Source: Variovorax sp.
GTDB lineage: Bacteria; Pseudomonadota; Gammaproteobacteria; Burkholderiales; Burkholderiaceae_C
Length of the DNA: 58,423 bases
Assembly: GCA_025352265.1 (NCBI GenBank)
Contig: JANXTS010000016.1
Coordinates: 1-58,423, forward strand
Direction of reading: 5' to 3'
Shown here: positions 39,133 to 48,171 of the stretch, in pieces
How the letters are laid out: each line of letters begins with the position of its first letter
Position numbering within the stretch: position 1 is the stretch's first letter
Program-made: the position numbers and the translations under genes
Notes under the pieces: generated by a model
Seen by the model: only the letters and a program-made list of their open reading frames with translations
Told to the model about the DNA's origin: nothing
Databases searched by the model: none

Positions 39133-40974
39133 TCAGCCGCGCGGTGCCGGCAAACTGTCGGCAACCGACGCCGGCACCTCGATGACGATGTCCAGCAGCA
39201 TCTGCGCCATGCCCTTGCCGAGCGGGTCCATCCGCATCGACGAGGGCCCGCCACCGTCGAGCGCGTCGTGCAGCAACAGATTGAGCGACGCGGTGCCGGG
39301 CAGGTAGAAACGCTCGATGCGGCCGTGCACCAGGTGCGCGAAATAATCACCCACCGCTTTGTCGCTCAGTCGGTTCCACAACAGTGGCAGCCATTCCGGT
39401 CGGCGCGCAATGACGCCGATGTTGGACAGGTTGCCCTTGTCGCCGCTGCGCGCGTAAGCCAGGTCGATCAGTCGCACCGGGCGTGTAGATTCGCCCGGTT
39501 CACTCCATGCTTCGGGCGTGCCGCGATCAGGCGTCGCACCATCGCCGCTGCCCTTGCCGACCGCTACAGTTTGCCGTTCGCCATCGATCACGAAAGCCAC
39601 CGGCAAGGTCTGTTTGTCGAGCAAAAAAGAGAAGGGCTTGATCAGCGGAGAAACCGCGGGCCGACCGCCTCCGGGGCTGGTAGTGCCTGGCGCCCACGAG
39701 GTGCCCGACGGAGAAATCTCTCGCGCGAAGATCGCCAGGGCGGCCTTCAGCGGATGGTTCGCGACCACGCGCATCATCACTTCGCGCGATGGCCGCATCC
39801 GCGATTGCGGACCGTACGAAGACTCCGAGCCGATGACTTCAATGAACGTCGACGTGAACGGCGGCATGCCGCTTTCGCGCAGGATGTCGCTCACGCGCTC
39901 GATGATCGCCTCGGCGGTGCGGCGCGCTTTCTTGTCGGCATCGATGCCGATGATGACCATGCTGCCGGCACATCGGAAACCGTCGAGTTGCGTCGCCGAG
40001 ACCTTGTAGAACGGCGTAGGCACGCGTCCCCTGGCCGAGCTGACCAACACGCGGTTCTCGCCCTGCTGCTCGATCGTCACAGCGCGAAAATCGCACGACA
40101 CGTCGGGCAGCAGATAGGCGCCCGGATCGCCGATCTCGTACAGCATCTGCTCGGCGACGTTGGCGCGAATCACCTTGCCACCGGTGCCTTCGGGTTTGGT
40201 CACTACGAAGCTGCCGTCGGCATGGCATTCGATCACCGGGTAGCCGATGTGGGCCCAGTCCGGGATGTCTTCCCAATCGGTGTGCAGGCCGCCAGTGGCC
40301 TGGCAGCCGCATTCGATGATGTGACCCGCCAGGCTGCCAGAGGCCAGCAGGTCGTAATCAGCGGCACCCCAGCCGAACTCGTGCATCAGCGGGCCGAGCG
40401 TCACCGCGCTGTCGACGCAGCGCCCGGTGATCACCACCTCTGCGCCGGCGGCGAGTGCAGCGGCGATCGGTGTCGCACCCAAGTAGGCGTTGGCGCTCAG
40501 CACTTTGTCGGGCAGCGACTCGCCTGTGAACATGTCCTGCACGCCGCGCGCACGCAAGTCGGGCATGTGCAGGCTGACGTCGTCACCTTCGATCACCGCG
40601 ATACGCAGCGAGATACCCTCGGCCGTGGCCAGTGCCTGCAACGCGGCTGCACAACCGTGCGGGTTGATGCCGCCGGCGTTGCTCACCACTTTGATGCCTT
40701 GCCGCTTGACTTCGGAAAGCACCGACTTCATCGCGATGTCGACGAAGTCGGTGGCGTAGCCCATCTCGGGCTTCTTGGCCCGCGCGGAGGCGAGGATGGA
40801 CATCGTGGTCTCGGCCAGAAAGTCGAACACCAGGTAGTCGAGTCGACCGAGCTTCACCAGCTGCGGCGCTGCCACCATGCTGTCGCCCCAAAAGCCCGAG
40901 GCACCGCCGATGCGGACGACCTTGCCGTCGTTGCGTGGCCCACTGGCGGCGCTGTTCTTCGTTCTGTCTGTCAT
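39133..40974 (-). CDS. Acyclic terpene utilization AtuA family protein
   Basis: 613 residues from the ATG at 40974, with AAGGA eight bases upstream; the longer open frame covers the divergent gene's leader. N-terminal DUF1446 domain (GGASGFWGDS, DYLVFDFLAE, NAGGINPHGCA, TGRCVDSAV) followed by the AtuA ferredoxin-like C-terminal domain (LAYARSGDKGNLSNIG). In Pseudomonas AtuA is needed for citronellol degradation but its reaction is not defined. Together with the carboxyltransferase and dehydrogenases further right it marks a branched acyl-CoA catabolic region. Divergent from the DUF2889 gene over 171 bp. Confidence 0.92.
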   Translation of the reverse strand: MTDRTKNSAASGPRNDGKVVRIGGASGFWGDSMVAAPQLVKLGRLDYLVFDFLAETTMSILASARAKKPEMGYATDFVDIAMKSVLSEVKRQGIKVVSNAGGINPHGCAAALQALATAEGISLRIAVIEGDDVSLHMPDLRARGVQDMFTGESLPDKVLSANAYLGATPIAAALAAGAEVVITGRCVDSAVTLGPLMHEFGWGAADYDLLASGSLAGHIIECGCQATGGLHTDWEDIPDWAHIGYPVIECHADGSFVVTKPEGTGGKVIRANVAEQMLYEIGDPGAYLLPDVSCDFRAVTIEQQGENRVLVSSARGRVPTPFYKVSATQLDGFRCAGSMVIIGIDADKKARRTAEAIIERVSDILRESGMPPFTSTFIEVIGSESSYGPQSRMRPSREVMMRVVANHPLKAALAIFAREISPSGTSWAPGTTSPGGGRPAVSPLIKPFSFLLDKQTLPVAFVIDGERQTVAVGKGSGDGATPDRGTPEAWSEPGESTRPVRLIDLAYARSGDKGNLSNIGVIARRPEWLPLLWNRLSDKAVGDYFAHLVHGRIERFYLPGTASLNLLLHDALDGGGPSSMRMDPLGKGMAQMLLDIVIEVPASVADSLPAPRG

Positions 40975-41145
40975 GATTTTTTCCTTGCGGTCCTTCGGGA
41001 CTCCAGGTGCAAAAAGTCGTTGCACCAGCTTAGCGACGCGCTGCGCCCGACGCTTGCGCCGACTCGCTGGCCTGGTGCCCGACTCGCCAGTCGACCAGTT
41101 GCCGCAAGACAGCGCTACGAGTGGTGCGGCAAGATTCACGGGTTT

Positions 41146-41727
41146 ATGTCTTTGTCCGCATCTTTGCCCGCACCCACCGTCGGGCGCGCGCTCGCCCACA
41201 CGCGCACCATCACCATCCGGGGCTACGAGCGCAGCGACGGTCTTTTCGACGTCGAAGGGCATCTCACCGATGTGCGCGCCAAAGACGTCACCTATCCGGG
41301 CGGCGGTCGGCCGGCGGGGCACCCGATCCATTCGATGTGGCTGCGGCTCACTGTCGACGCCAACGCGCTGATCGTCGACGTGAACGTGGTCAGCGAGGTC
41401 GCACCGTTCGACGACGTTTGCGGCGCTATCGCGCCGGCTTACAGGGGCCTGATCGGCGTTCGGGTGGGCGCGGGATTTCGCGGTCAGGTGAAGCGGCTGC
41501 TCGCGGGCACCCGTGGCTGCACGCACCAGACCGAACTGATGACGACCATGGCCACCGCGGTGCTGCAGACTTTGACTGGCAGCTTGAAGCAGCCAGACGA
41601 CGTCAAGCCGTTCCAGCTGGATGGTTGCCATGCGCTGGCGACCGACGGGCCGCAGGTGGCGGCCTTTTATCCGCGCTGGGTTCGCAAGCCGCAGGCCGAG
41701 CCAGTGGACGTGCCGACGGACCTGTAG
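41146..41727 (+). CDS. DUF2889 domain protein
   Basis: 193 residues from the ATG at 41146. It contains VEGHLTDVRAKDV near residue 40 and TRGCTHQTELM around residue 127, both usual in DUF2889. Function unknown. It faces away from atuA and converges with the ligase gene; genes of this family often lie beside acyl-CoA catabolic genes. Confidence 0.88.
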   Translation: MSLSASLPAPTVGRALAHTRTITIRGYERSDGLFDVEGHLTDVRAKDVTYPGGGRPAGHPIHSMWLRLTVDANALIVDVNVVSEVAPFDDVCGAIAPAYRGLIGVRVGAGFRGQVKRLLAGTRGCTHQTELMTTMATAVLQTLTGSLKQPDDVKPFQLDGCHALATDGPQVAAFYPRWVRKPQAEPVDVPTDL

Positions 41728-41809
41728 ACCGACACAGCGGCGGACGTCACCGCGAAGGCGTAGCGCCAGCCGGGTCATATCGGCCTCCGTGCGGCCTGGT
41801 TCTGCTTTT

Positions 41810-43372
41810 TCAGGCTGCCTCGGAGCGCAACGCCGCCTTCTGTATTTTGCCGGCCGGCGTCAGCGGCAGTGCATCGCGCAGCACGACCTGGCGCGGCATC
41901 TTGTAGTCGGCGATCTTCCCAGCGCAATGCGCCAGCACATCCGCCGCGCTCAGGCCGCTGCCTTCGCGGGCCACCACGTAATAGCGCCCGACCTCGCCCA
42001 GCACCTTGTCCGCGACGCCGATGCCCGCGACCATGACGACGGCCGGATGGGTTGCGATCAATGCCTCGACCTCCGCCGGGTACACGTTGAAGCCGCCCTG
42101 GATATACATGTCCTTCATGCGCCCCTTGAGCGTGATGAAGCCGCGTGCGTCGACCAATCCCAGGTCACCGGTGCGCAGCCAACCGCCTTCGAACGCATTC
42201 GAGCCCGCAGCCGCGCCGATGTAGTCGCGCACCACGCCGAGCCCGCGAAAGTGCAGCTCGCCAATTTCGCCCGCCGGCAGTTCATCGCCAGTGGCGTCGA
42301 CGACACGCAACTCTGCCCCTTTGAGCGGCTTGCCGATGCTCTGCATCAGGTCGTCGTCGGGGCACTCCCATGGCGTCATGACGATGGCGCCGGACGCCTC
42401 CGACAGTCCGTAGAGATTCATGATCGTCGCACCCGGCATGCGCCGCTGCAATTGCGTCAGCAACGTGCCGTCGACGTTCGAGCCGCCGGTGATGACGATG
42501 CGAACCGAGCGCAGGTCTGTCGCCGCCGAGTCCGGATGCATCAGCAGCAGCGTCATCATGGTCGGCACGCCGACGAGGAGCTGCGGTGGGTGGCGGCGGA
42601 TCATCTCCAGCACCGTCTTGGCCTTGAAGCTCGCGACGAGTTCGCAGGTGCCGCCCACCAGCAGCTGCGCCAGGATGCCGCAGGTGATGCCGCCGACATG
42701 GTTGAACGGGTTGGCGAGCTGCACCAGGTCCCCGGCTTGCGTGCGCGTGTGGGTTGCCTGTGCTGCGGCGGAGGCCAGCAGGCTGTCGTGCGACAGTGCG
42801 CAGCCCTTGGGTCGGCCGGTGGTCCCGGAGGTGTAGATCACCATGGCGAGGTCGTCTGGCTGCACCTCCGCAGCCGCAGCTTCAAGCCGCGCGGCATCGT
42901 CACCGGTGGCGATCATCGACACGAACTCTTTGCTGTCTATCGCGACCACGCGCTGCAGCGAAGGCAGGCGATCGCGCATGCGGGCGAACATCGCGAGGCA
43001 GTCGAAGTCGTCGGCGTCGCCGATGGTGAAGACCGCCTTCGACTGGCTGTCGGCCAGCATGTATTCGATCTCGGAATCGCGGTAGCGCGCGCTCAACGCC
43101 ACCACCGCCACTCCGATCCGCGTGGCCGCGAAGAAGAGCTGCAGCCACTCGATCTGGTTGTGCGACAGCACGGCGATGCGGTCACCGCGCTGCAGACCGC
43201 TGGCAAGGAGCGCCGAAGCCAGTCGCCGGCTGGTCGCCTCGGTCTTGGCAAAGGAGAAGGTGCGCTCCCCGTCGATATAGGCGACGACTTGCGGATGCGA
43301 CAGGGCAGCGTGGCACAAGGCGGCCGGCAGCGTGATGGAGGAGAGCGAAACTGAGAGCGGAACGTTTGGCAT
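41810..43372 (-). CDS. AMP-dependent acyl-CoA ligase
   Basis: Medium- or long-chain fatty acid CoA ligase-like enzyme, 520 residues from the ATG at 43372 (a GTG three codons earlier is possible). Motifs: YTSGTTGRPKGC (phosphate loop), YGLSEASGAI, TGDLGLVD, GRMKDMYIQGGFNVYPAEVE and TPAGKIQK with the catalytic Lys. It probably activates the acid degraded by the divergent acyl-CoA dehydrogenase. Divergent promoter region at 43373-43521. Confidence 0.93.
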   Translation of the reverse strand: MPNVPLSVSLSSITLPAALCHAALSHPQVVAYIDGERTFSFAKTEATSRRLASALLASGLQRGDRIAVLSHNQIEWLQLFFAATRIGVAVVALSARYRDSEIEYMLADSQSKAVFTIGDADDFDCLAMFARMRDRLPSLQRVVAIDSKEFVSMIATGDDAARLEAAAAEVQPDDLAMVIYTSGTTGRPKGCALSHDSLLASAAAQATHTRTQAGDLVQLANPFNHVGGITCGILAQLLVGGTCELVASFKAKTVLEMIRRHPPQLLVGVPTMMTLLLMHPDSAATDLRSVRIVITGGSNVDGTLLTQLQRRMPGATIMNLYGLSEASGAIVMTPWECPDDDLMQSIGKPLKGAELRVVDATGDELPAGEIGELHFRGLGVVRDYIGAAAGSNAFEGGWLRTGDLGLVDARGFITLKGRMKDMYIQGGFNVYPAEVEALIATHPAVVMVAGIGVADKVLGEVGRYYVVAREGSGLSAADVLAHCAGKIADYKMPRQVVLRDALPLTPAGKIQKAALRSEAA

Positions 43373-43521
43373 GGATTGCACCGGAAGCGAGGGGGCGCTG
43401 AAACCTCACAGCCTAGAACCTGCCGCGCAATCGGGCTTGTGCCGAGTGGCTGACCGCAGCCACTGCGCGCAAGACCTTGGGCGGCACCGACGCTAGCCTC
43501 GTCGAAACGATGGAGACCTGC

Positions 43522-44697
43522 ATGGAATTTCTCGAGGCGCCGCCGCTGCCGTTCTATTTCACGCCTGACCACGAGCAGTTCCGCGCCAGCGTCCGCGACT
43601 TCGTGGCGCGCGAGATCACGCCGTTCGTCAACGAGTGGGACGAGGCGGAAACCTTCCCGCGCGCGCTGTATGGACGTGCTGCCGAGATCGGCATCCAGGG
43701 CCTGGGCTACCCCGAGGAATATGGCGGCACGCCAGCAGACATCTTCTATCAACTGGTGGTTGCCGAAGAGTTCGCCCGTTGCGGTGGTGGTGGCGTGCAG
43801 GCCTCGATGAACTCGCACAGCATCGCGTTACCACCGATCCTCAATGCCGGAAGCGACGCCATCAAGCGGCGCGTGATTCCCTCGGTGTTGCGCGGCGAGA
43901 AAATCGCCGCACTCGCTGTGACCGAGCCTTCCGGCGGCTCGGATGTCGCCAACCTCAGGACGACAGCGGTGCTCGACGGCGATCACTACGTCGTCAACGG
44001 CGAAAAGACCTTCATCACCTCCGGCATGCGAGCCGACTTCATCACCACTGCGGTGCGCACCAACCCCGCCATCAAGGGCTCGGGCGGCATCTCGGTGCTG
44101 GTGATCGACGGCGATACACCGGGCCTCACGCGCACCTCGCTCAAGAAGATGGGCTGGTGGAGTTCAGACACGGCGCACCTGCGCTTCGACAACTGCCGCG
44201 TGCCGGTCGCCAACCTCGTCGGCGACGAGAACCGCGGCTTCAAGACCTTCATGCAGAACTTCAACAGCGAGCGGCTCTTCATGTCCGCACTGGCCTGCGG
44301 CTATGCCAAAGTCTGCTTGCAGGAAGCCGTCGACTGGACGCGACAGCGTACGCTCGCCGGCACCGCGTTGTCGGAGCGACAGGTGGTGCGCCACAAGCTG
44401 ATGGACATGACGCTGCGCATCGACGCGGCGCGCTCGTTGATCTATGACTTGGCCTACCGCATCGAACACAAGCTGGCGCGGCCGGCGCAGTTGGTGGCGC
44501 GGGTCTGCCTGGCCAAAGTGCAGGCGACGCAGGCCATGCAGTTCTGTGCCGATCAGGCGGTGCAACTGCTCGGCGGCATGGGCTACATGCGCGGCACGCG
44601 CAGCGAACGCATCTACCGCGAGGTCAAGGTGATGATGATCGGCGGCGGCTCCGAAGAGGTCATGAAAGACCTTGCTGCCCGACAACTCGGCGTATAA
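43522..44697 (+). CDS. Acyl-CoA dehydrogenase
   Basis: FAD flavoenzyme that introduces a 2,3 double bond into an acyl-CoA, 391 residues. I chose the ATG at 43522 (MEFLEAPP) because GGAGA sits 6 bases upstream. Motifs: AVTEPSGGSDV (first signature), GEKTFITSG and near the C-terminus QLLGGMGYMRG (second signature), with RIYREVKVMMIGGGSEEV ending the protein. First gene of an operon that the accessory island splits downstream. Confidence 0.94.
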   Translation: MEFLEAPPLPFYFTPDHEQFRASVRDFVAREITPFVNEWDEAETFPRALYGRAAEIGIQGLGYPEEYGGTPADIFYQLVVAEEFARCGGGGVQASMNSHSIALPPILNAGSDAIKRRVIPSVLRGEKIAALAVTEPSGGSDVANLRTTAVLDGDHYVVNGEKTFITSGMRADFITTAVRTNPAIKGSGGISVLVIDGDTPGLTRTSLKKMGWWSSDTAHLRFDNCRVPVANLVGDENRGFKTFMQNFNSERLFMSALACGYAKVCLQEAVDWTRQRTLAGTALSERQVVRHKLMDMTLRIDAARSLIYDLAYRIEHKLARPAQLVARVCLAKVQATQAMQFCADQAVQLLGGMGYMRGTRSERIYREVKVMMIGGGSEEVMKDLAARQLGV

Positions 44698-44734
44698 AAA
44701 CACAACGCGATCAAGAACGCGAGACAGACCCACG

Positions 44735-45541
44735 ATGAAGCAAACGAGCGACGACCTCCGTAACGAATACCGCGACCTGGCCGATCTGGTGCGGACGCTG
44801 ACGCCTGCGCAATGGCGGCTGCGCAGCGACTTCTATGGCTGGACACCGTGGGATGAAATCGCGCACCTTTGCTTCTTCGACGAGACCGGTTTGCTGTCGG
44901 CCACCGACCCCGATGCATTCGCCGCCGACACCGCGACTTTGAATGCGACGCTCGCCACCGGCAAGGAAATCAGCGCCATCGCTCGCGAAAAGTACGGCCA
45001 CCTCGAAGGCGCGCAACTGCTCGCGTACTGGGAGCCACTCTCGACACAGGTTGTGGATGCGCTCGCGGCGCTCGACCCGAAAGCAAGGCTGCCGTGGTAC
45101 GGCCCGACCATGAGCGCGCGGTCGTTCGCGACGGCGCGGCTGATGGAAACCTGGGCGCACGGGCAAGACGTTTGGGACGTCGTTGGCCGCCGGCGACCGG
45201 CCACGGACCGGCTGCGCCACATCGCCCACATCGGCGTGACGACCTTTGGCTGGAGCTTCGTGAACCGCAAGCTGCCGGTGCCTGCCGTCGTCCCTTACAT
45301 CGAGCTCGATGCACCCGAGGGCGGCGTGTGGACCTGGGGTGATGCGACATCCTCCGAGACAATCCGCGGTCCCGCCGAAGACTTCTGCCTCCTGGTGACG
45401 CAGCGCCGCAACCTGGCCGACACCGCGCTGCGCTACAGCGATGGCTCGGCTCGCGACTGGCTACGGATCGCGCAGTGCTTTGCCGGTCCGCCGGCCGATG
45501 CGCCCGGGCCCGGCGTGCGCAAGGCGGCGGCCAGCGCTTGA
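44735..45541 (+). CDS. TIGR03084 family DinB-like protein
   Basis: 268 residues from the ATG at 44735 (MKQTSDDLRNEY). DinB-fold metal-binding bundle similar to mycothiol-dependent maleylpyruvate isomerase-type proteins (SDFYGWTPWDEIAHLC, METWAHGQDVWD, HIAHIGVTTFGW). The His residues are suitable metal ligands. Function in Burkholderiales is unknown. It overlaps the following gene by 4 nt (TTGA). Confidence 0.88.
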   Translation: MKQTSDDLRNEYRDLADLVRTLTPAQWRLRSDFYGWTPWDEIAHLCFFDETGLLSATDPDAFAADTATLNATLATGKEISAIAREKYGHLEGAQLLAYWEPLSTQVVDALAALDPKARLPWYGPTMSARSFATARLMETWAHGQDVWDVVGRRRPATDRLRHIAHIGVTTFGWSFVNRKLPVPAVVPYIELDAPEGGVWTWGDATSSETIRGPAEDFCLLVTQRRNLADTALRYSDGSARDWLRIAQCFAGPPADAPGPGVRKAAASA

Positions 45542-46441
45542 CGTCCGGACTGCCGATCGAGCTCGCCTTGCAGCCGCGAATCGAGGCGGCGCTGGCTGCG
45601 TTGCGCGAGGGCAGCGGCGAGCACTGTTTGTCGGACCATGCGTTCTCCAATCTGTACCTCTTCAGGGCGGCGCACGGCTACCGGTTCATCGATGCTGAGT
45701 GGCCGGGCATAGCCGGTTGTGCGTATGACGGGACACGGCATTTCATGCCGTTGTTCGCGCCGCGTTGTGCGCCGCTGGACGTGCTGTCGGAACTGATCGA
45801 GGCGCATGGTTGCCTCTATCCGGTGGCGGCGCGCGACGCTGCCGAGCTGCCCGACAACGTCTTCGTTGCGACCGCATCGGCAGACGATGCGGACTACCTG
45901 TACCAAGCCGAAACCTTCGTCGACTATTCAGGCCGGCCCCTGGCTAAGAAGCGCAATCTGGTGCGCCAGTTTCTCGCGGCGCACGAGCCCTCTTGCAAAC
46001 CCTTTGCACCGGCCCTGGCCGACGCTGCGCGCAGCGTGCTGCAAGGCTGGTTCACGCACAAGGGCAAGGCGAGGCGAGGCCGACGACGATGCGTGCCTCG
46101 AAGCGATCGACACCGCCGCGCGCTTCGGGCTCGAAGGCTTTGTCTATTTCGTTGGCGACACGCCCATCGGTTTTGTGCTGGCGCAGCAACTGCAACCGGG
46201 CGTCTTCGCGATGCGTTTCGCAAAAGGACTAGACAGTCACGTCGGAATTTATCCGTACATGTTCCAACACTTCTGCAGGCACTTCGCGCGCGAAGTCGCC
46301 TGGCTCAACTTCGAACAAGACATGGGGCTTGCCGGGTTTCGACGGAGCAAGCGTTCGTACCAGCCCGCGGCGCTGGTGCCCAAATGGCGCATCGGGCTGC
46401 GCAGCCGGTTCGCGCAAGACAGTGTGCAGGGCAGTGCTTGA
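45538..46441 (+). pseudogene. DUF2156 (lysylphosphatidylglycerol synthetase C-terminal-like) protein, frameshifted
   Basis: Start TTG overlapping the previous stop. The frame encodes a GNAT-like DUF2156 N-terminal half (SDHAFSNLYLFRAA, then PLAKKRNLVRQF) to HKGKARRG at 46080, then the coding signal moves to the frame carrying EADDDACLEA, FVYFVGDTPIGFVL and the end RSRFAQDSVQGSA. The break lies in a GGCGA repeat (46068-46077). Loss of one 5-bp unit from three, or gain of one base, would explain it; with a third unit the reading is KARRGEADDD. The predicted full protein would be about 300 residues. Confidence 0.82.
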
Positions 46442-46546
46442 GCTGCGGCATCAGCATCGCGCCGCACAGCGGCCAGACATCGAACAAAAAAGGCAATCAT
46501 CGAGACGACCGTTTCTCTGGGCAGTGAGGCCTTCGAGGCCAATCGC
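46399..46546 (+). repeat. Left copy of diverged island-border duplication
   Basis: 148 bp containing the last codons of the DUF2156 gene (RSRFAQDSVQGSA and stop), the gap, and a dead copy of the first codons of the carboxyltransferase gene (AIIETTVS...SEAFEANR, start ATG lost). It aligns with 56258-56402 at an estimated 75-80 percent identity with one 3-nt gap. Confidence 0.85.
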
Positions 46547-46989
46547 ACTGACGGCTTTGGGGCGGGCTGAATGTCTCAGAGGGGTCCACTGCCGTCACTC
46601 ATTAACTGCCAACGAACGTCTGCTTCGCAGCGTTAGGAGCCGTTAGAAAAAACTTGCAGAGAAATGATGGCCGCTCTATTGCAGTCATTGCCAATCTCCA
46701 CGGGACATCTCGTAAGCACTCATAGGGATTGATGCCCGATTACCGATTACCGATTACCGATTACCGATTACCGATTACCGATTACCGATTACCGATTACC
46801 GATTAATTTTGGGTCCATCATCGATTGCCGGACTTCGGTAAGACGGTACCCGACCATGAGTTGCCATACGACCTAGCTGCTCATACGGCAAGACCCGATC
46901 CGTCGCTGTCTTAGAGTTTGGTGAAATCATCGCCCGTTAGCCAGCTGCATGTTGAAACGACTTGACGCTGCGTTACCTAAAAAAGCGCC
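46442..46989. other. Non-coding stretch at the left end of the island
   Basis: 548 bp between the DUF2156 stop and the jetD stop. It holds the dead carboxyltransferase 5' end (to about 46570), an AT-richer part with no gene I can support, the 7-bp tandem array and the jetD terminator. The phrase AACGTCTGCTTCG near 46615 resembles AAGGTCTGCTTGTGG near 55054 in the gap at the other end. Confidence 0.7.
46736..46805. repeat. Heptanucleotide tandem array, (CCGATTA)x10
   Basis: Ten perfect, uninterrupted copies of CCGATTA over 70 bp. The unit is not palindromic. It lies downstream of the jet operon terminator and just inside the left island border. Role unknown; a length-variable locus is likely given perfect repeats. 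Confidence 0.97.
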
Positions 46990-47009
46990 TCAACCTCGAT
47001 CTAGCGCTT
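46979..47009 (-). terminator. Terminator of the jet operon
   Basis: On the minus strand AAGCGC (47009-47004) pairs with GCGCTT (46988-46983) and is followed by a run of T. The loop of 15 nt contains the jetD stop. The long loop makes this moderate. Confidence 0.55.
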
Positions 47010-48171
47010 CTTGCTCGGCGACGAAGCCTGCCTCAAGCACGGATCGCCCCAGGTCTGGCCAGCCAGCTGCGCACGCGAAGTGGTGGATGCGCTCAAGTGT
47101 CCGGGCCGAAGCCTTGACTCGCATCGCAGAGGGCACATCGTCCGGTGACATCGCGTAGGGCTGAAGCTTAAAGCCCGCTGCCTGGCAAACCGCCGCGATC
47201 GTGGATGCAATCCGAAATCCCCCCTCATCGACGTCCCCCCAGTGTAAAACGGGGGTTGTCGGTGGCAGGCTTTCCAGCAGACGCGCGTACATCGCCCGCC
47301 AGGCTGGTGAGGGCATTCCTGCCGTGTAGACCAAAAGCGCTTCCTTGTTCTGGCGCCTCTTCGCCTCACTGTGAAACGTCGTCTTGTTCTCAATGGTGAT
47401 GACTTCCGTGACCTTGCTGGCCACCCCCTGAATGGCCGCAGCTGGCAACCCCATGTAGGGGGCGTCAATCAGCCCGGTAGAGCGATCGCGCGCGATGTGC
47501 ACCTGGCCGGCCAGCAGCACGGGATGCTCTTCCCGGAACAATCCCAGCTCTCGCCACACCTGGGCCGCGGGCCTGGGAGTTTCCTCAACGCCGCCATTCA
47601 GCAGGACGTCGAGCTGGGCGGTGAGCGCCTCAATCCGCTTGCTGTCGAGAAATAGCCGGGCGCTGAATTCACGCACCGGGGCTGCAACCGCGTCCTGGCT
47701 ACGCTCCGCGCAAGCCTGAATTGTCTTTGCTGCGTCGATCCAGGCTCGCGTGTCCTGCGGACCCAGCCCGCGCACCTTGGCCATGCTGGTCCAGCGTCCA
47801 ATCACCTCCTGAATGACGGGAAACTCAGCCTGCAGTGGCTCCAACTCGGAAACGGTCTGGGCCAGCTGGTCCGCATAGGTTCTGCGACCCAGAAACCGGG
47901 CGAGCGCCTGCCCGTCCACCAGGTCAATGCGCTCAAACAGTCCATCATCCGGATTCAGCTTGTCACGCTGCAAAGTGACGGCACCGGCGTCGCGCGCGGC
48001 CAAAAACGTCTCATCGCATTCCTGCTTATGCTGCCAGCTCCGCAATTCACTGTAGGGCTTCAAGTGCGTGGCTGTCAGTGCCGGTGCGCGCGCACGGGCG
48101 CCGGCGGCGTGCTTGTTGCCGGCATCCAGCAGCTTGGCCAGCAAGTCCTTCGCGATGGCGCCGGCGTTCAT
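46990..48171 (-). CDS. jetD: Wadjet protein JetD (TOPRIM nuclease)
   Basis: Nuclease subunit of the Wadjet system, which cleaves small circular DNA such as plasmids after the SMC complex has extruded it. 393 residues from the ATG at 48171 (MNAGAIAKDLL), overlapping the jetC stop (ATGA). The N-terminal part is the DUF3322 region, the C-terminal part the DUF2220 TOPRIM domain with the expected acidic residues: Glu261 in IENKTTF and Asp313/Asp315 in HWGDVDEGG. The frame is intact, so the nuclease itself appears functional even though jetC is broken. Confidence 0.92.
   Translation of the reverse strand: MNAGAIAKDLLAKLLDAGNKHAAGARARAPALTATHLKPYSELRSWQHKQECDETFLAARDAGAVTLQRDKLNPDDGLFERIDLVDGQALARFLGRRTYADQLAQTVSELEPLQAEFPVIQEVIGRWTSMAKVRGLGPQDTRAWIDAAKTIQACAERSQDAVAAPVREFSARLFLDSKRIEALTAQLDVLLNGGVEETPRPAAQVWRELGLFREEHPVLLAGQVHIARDRSTGLIDAPYMGLPAAAIQGVASKVTEVITIENKTTFHSEAKRRQNKEALLVYTAGMPSPAWRAMYARLLESLPPTTPVLHWGDVDEGGFRIASTIAAVCQAAGFKLQPYAMSPDDVPSAMRVKASARTLERIHHFACAAGWPDLGRSVLEAGFVAEQEALDRG

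Noticed and set aside
46736..46805. CRISPR array
   Set aside because: The unit is 7 bp with no spacers and there are no cas genes; it is a simple tandem repeat.
46949..47158. Plus-strand ORF of 69 codons
   Set aside because: It is antisense to the conserved C-terminal end of jetD and its terminator.
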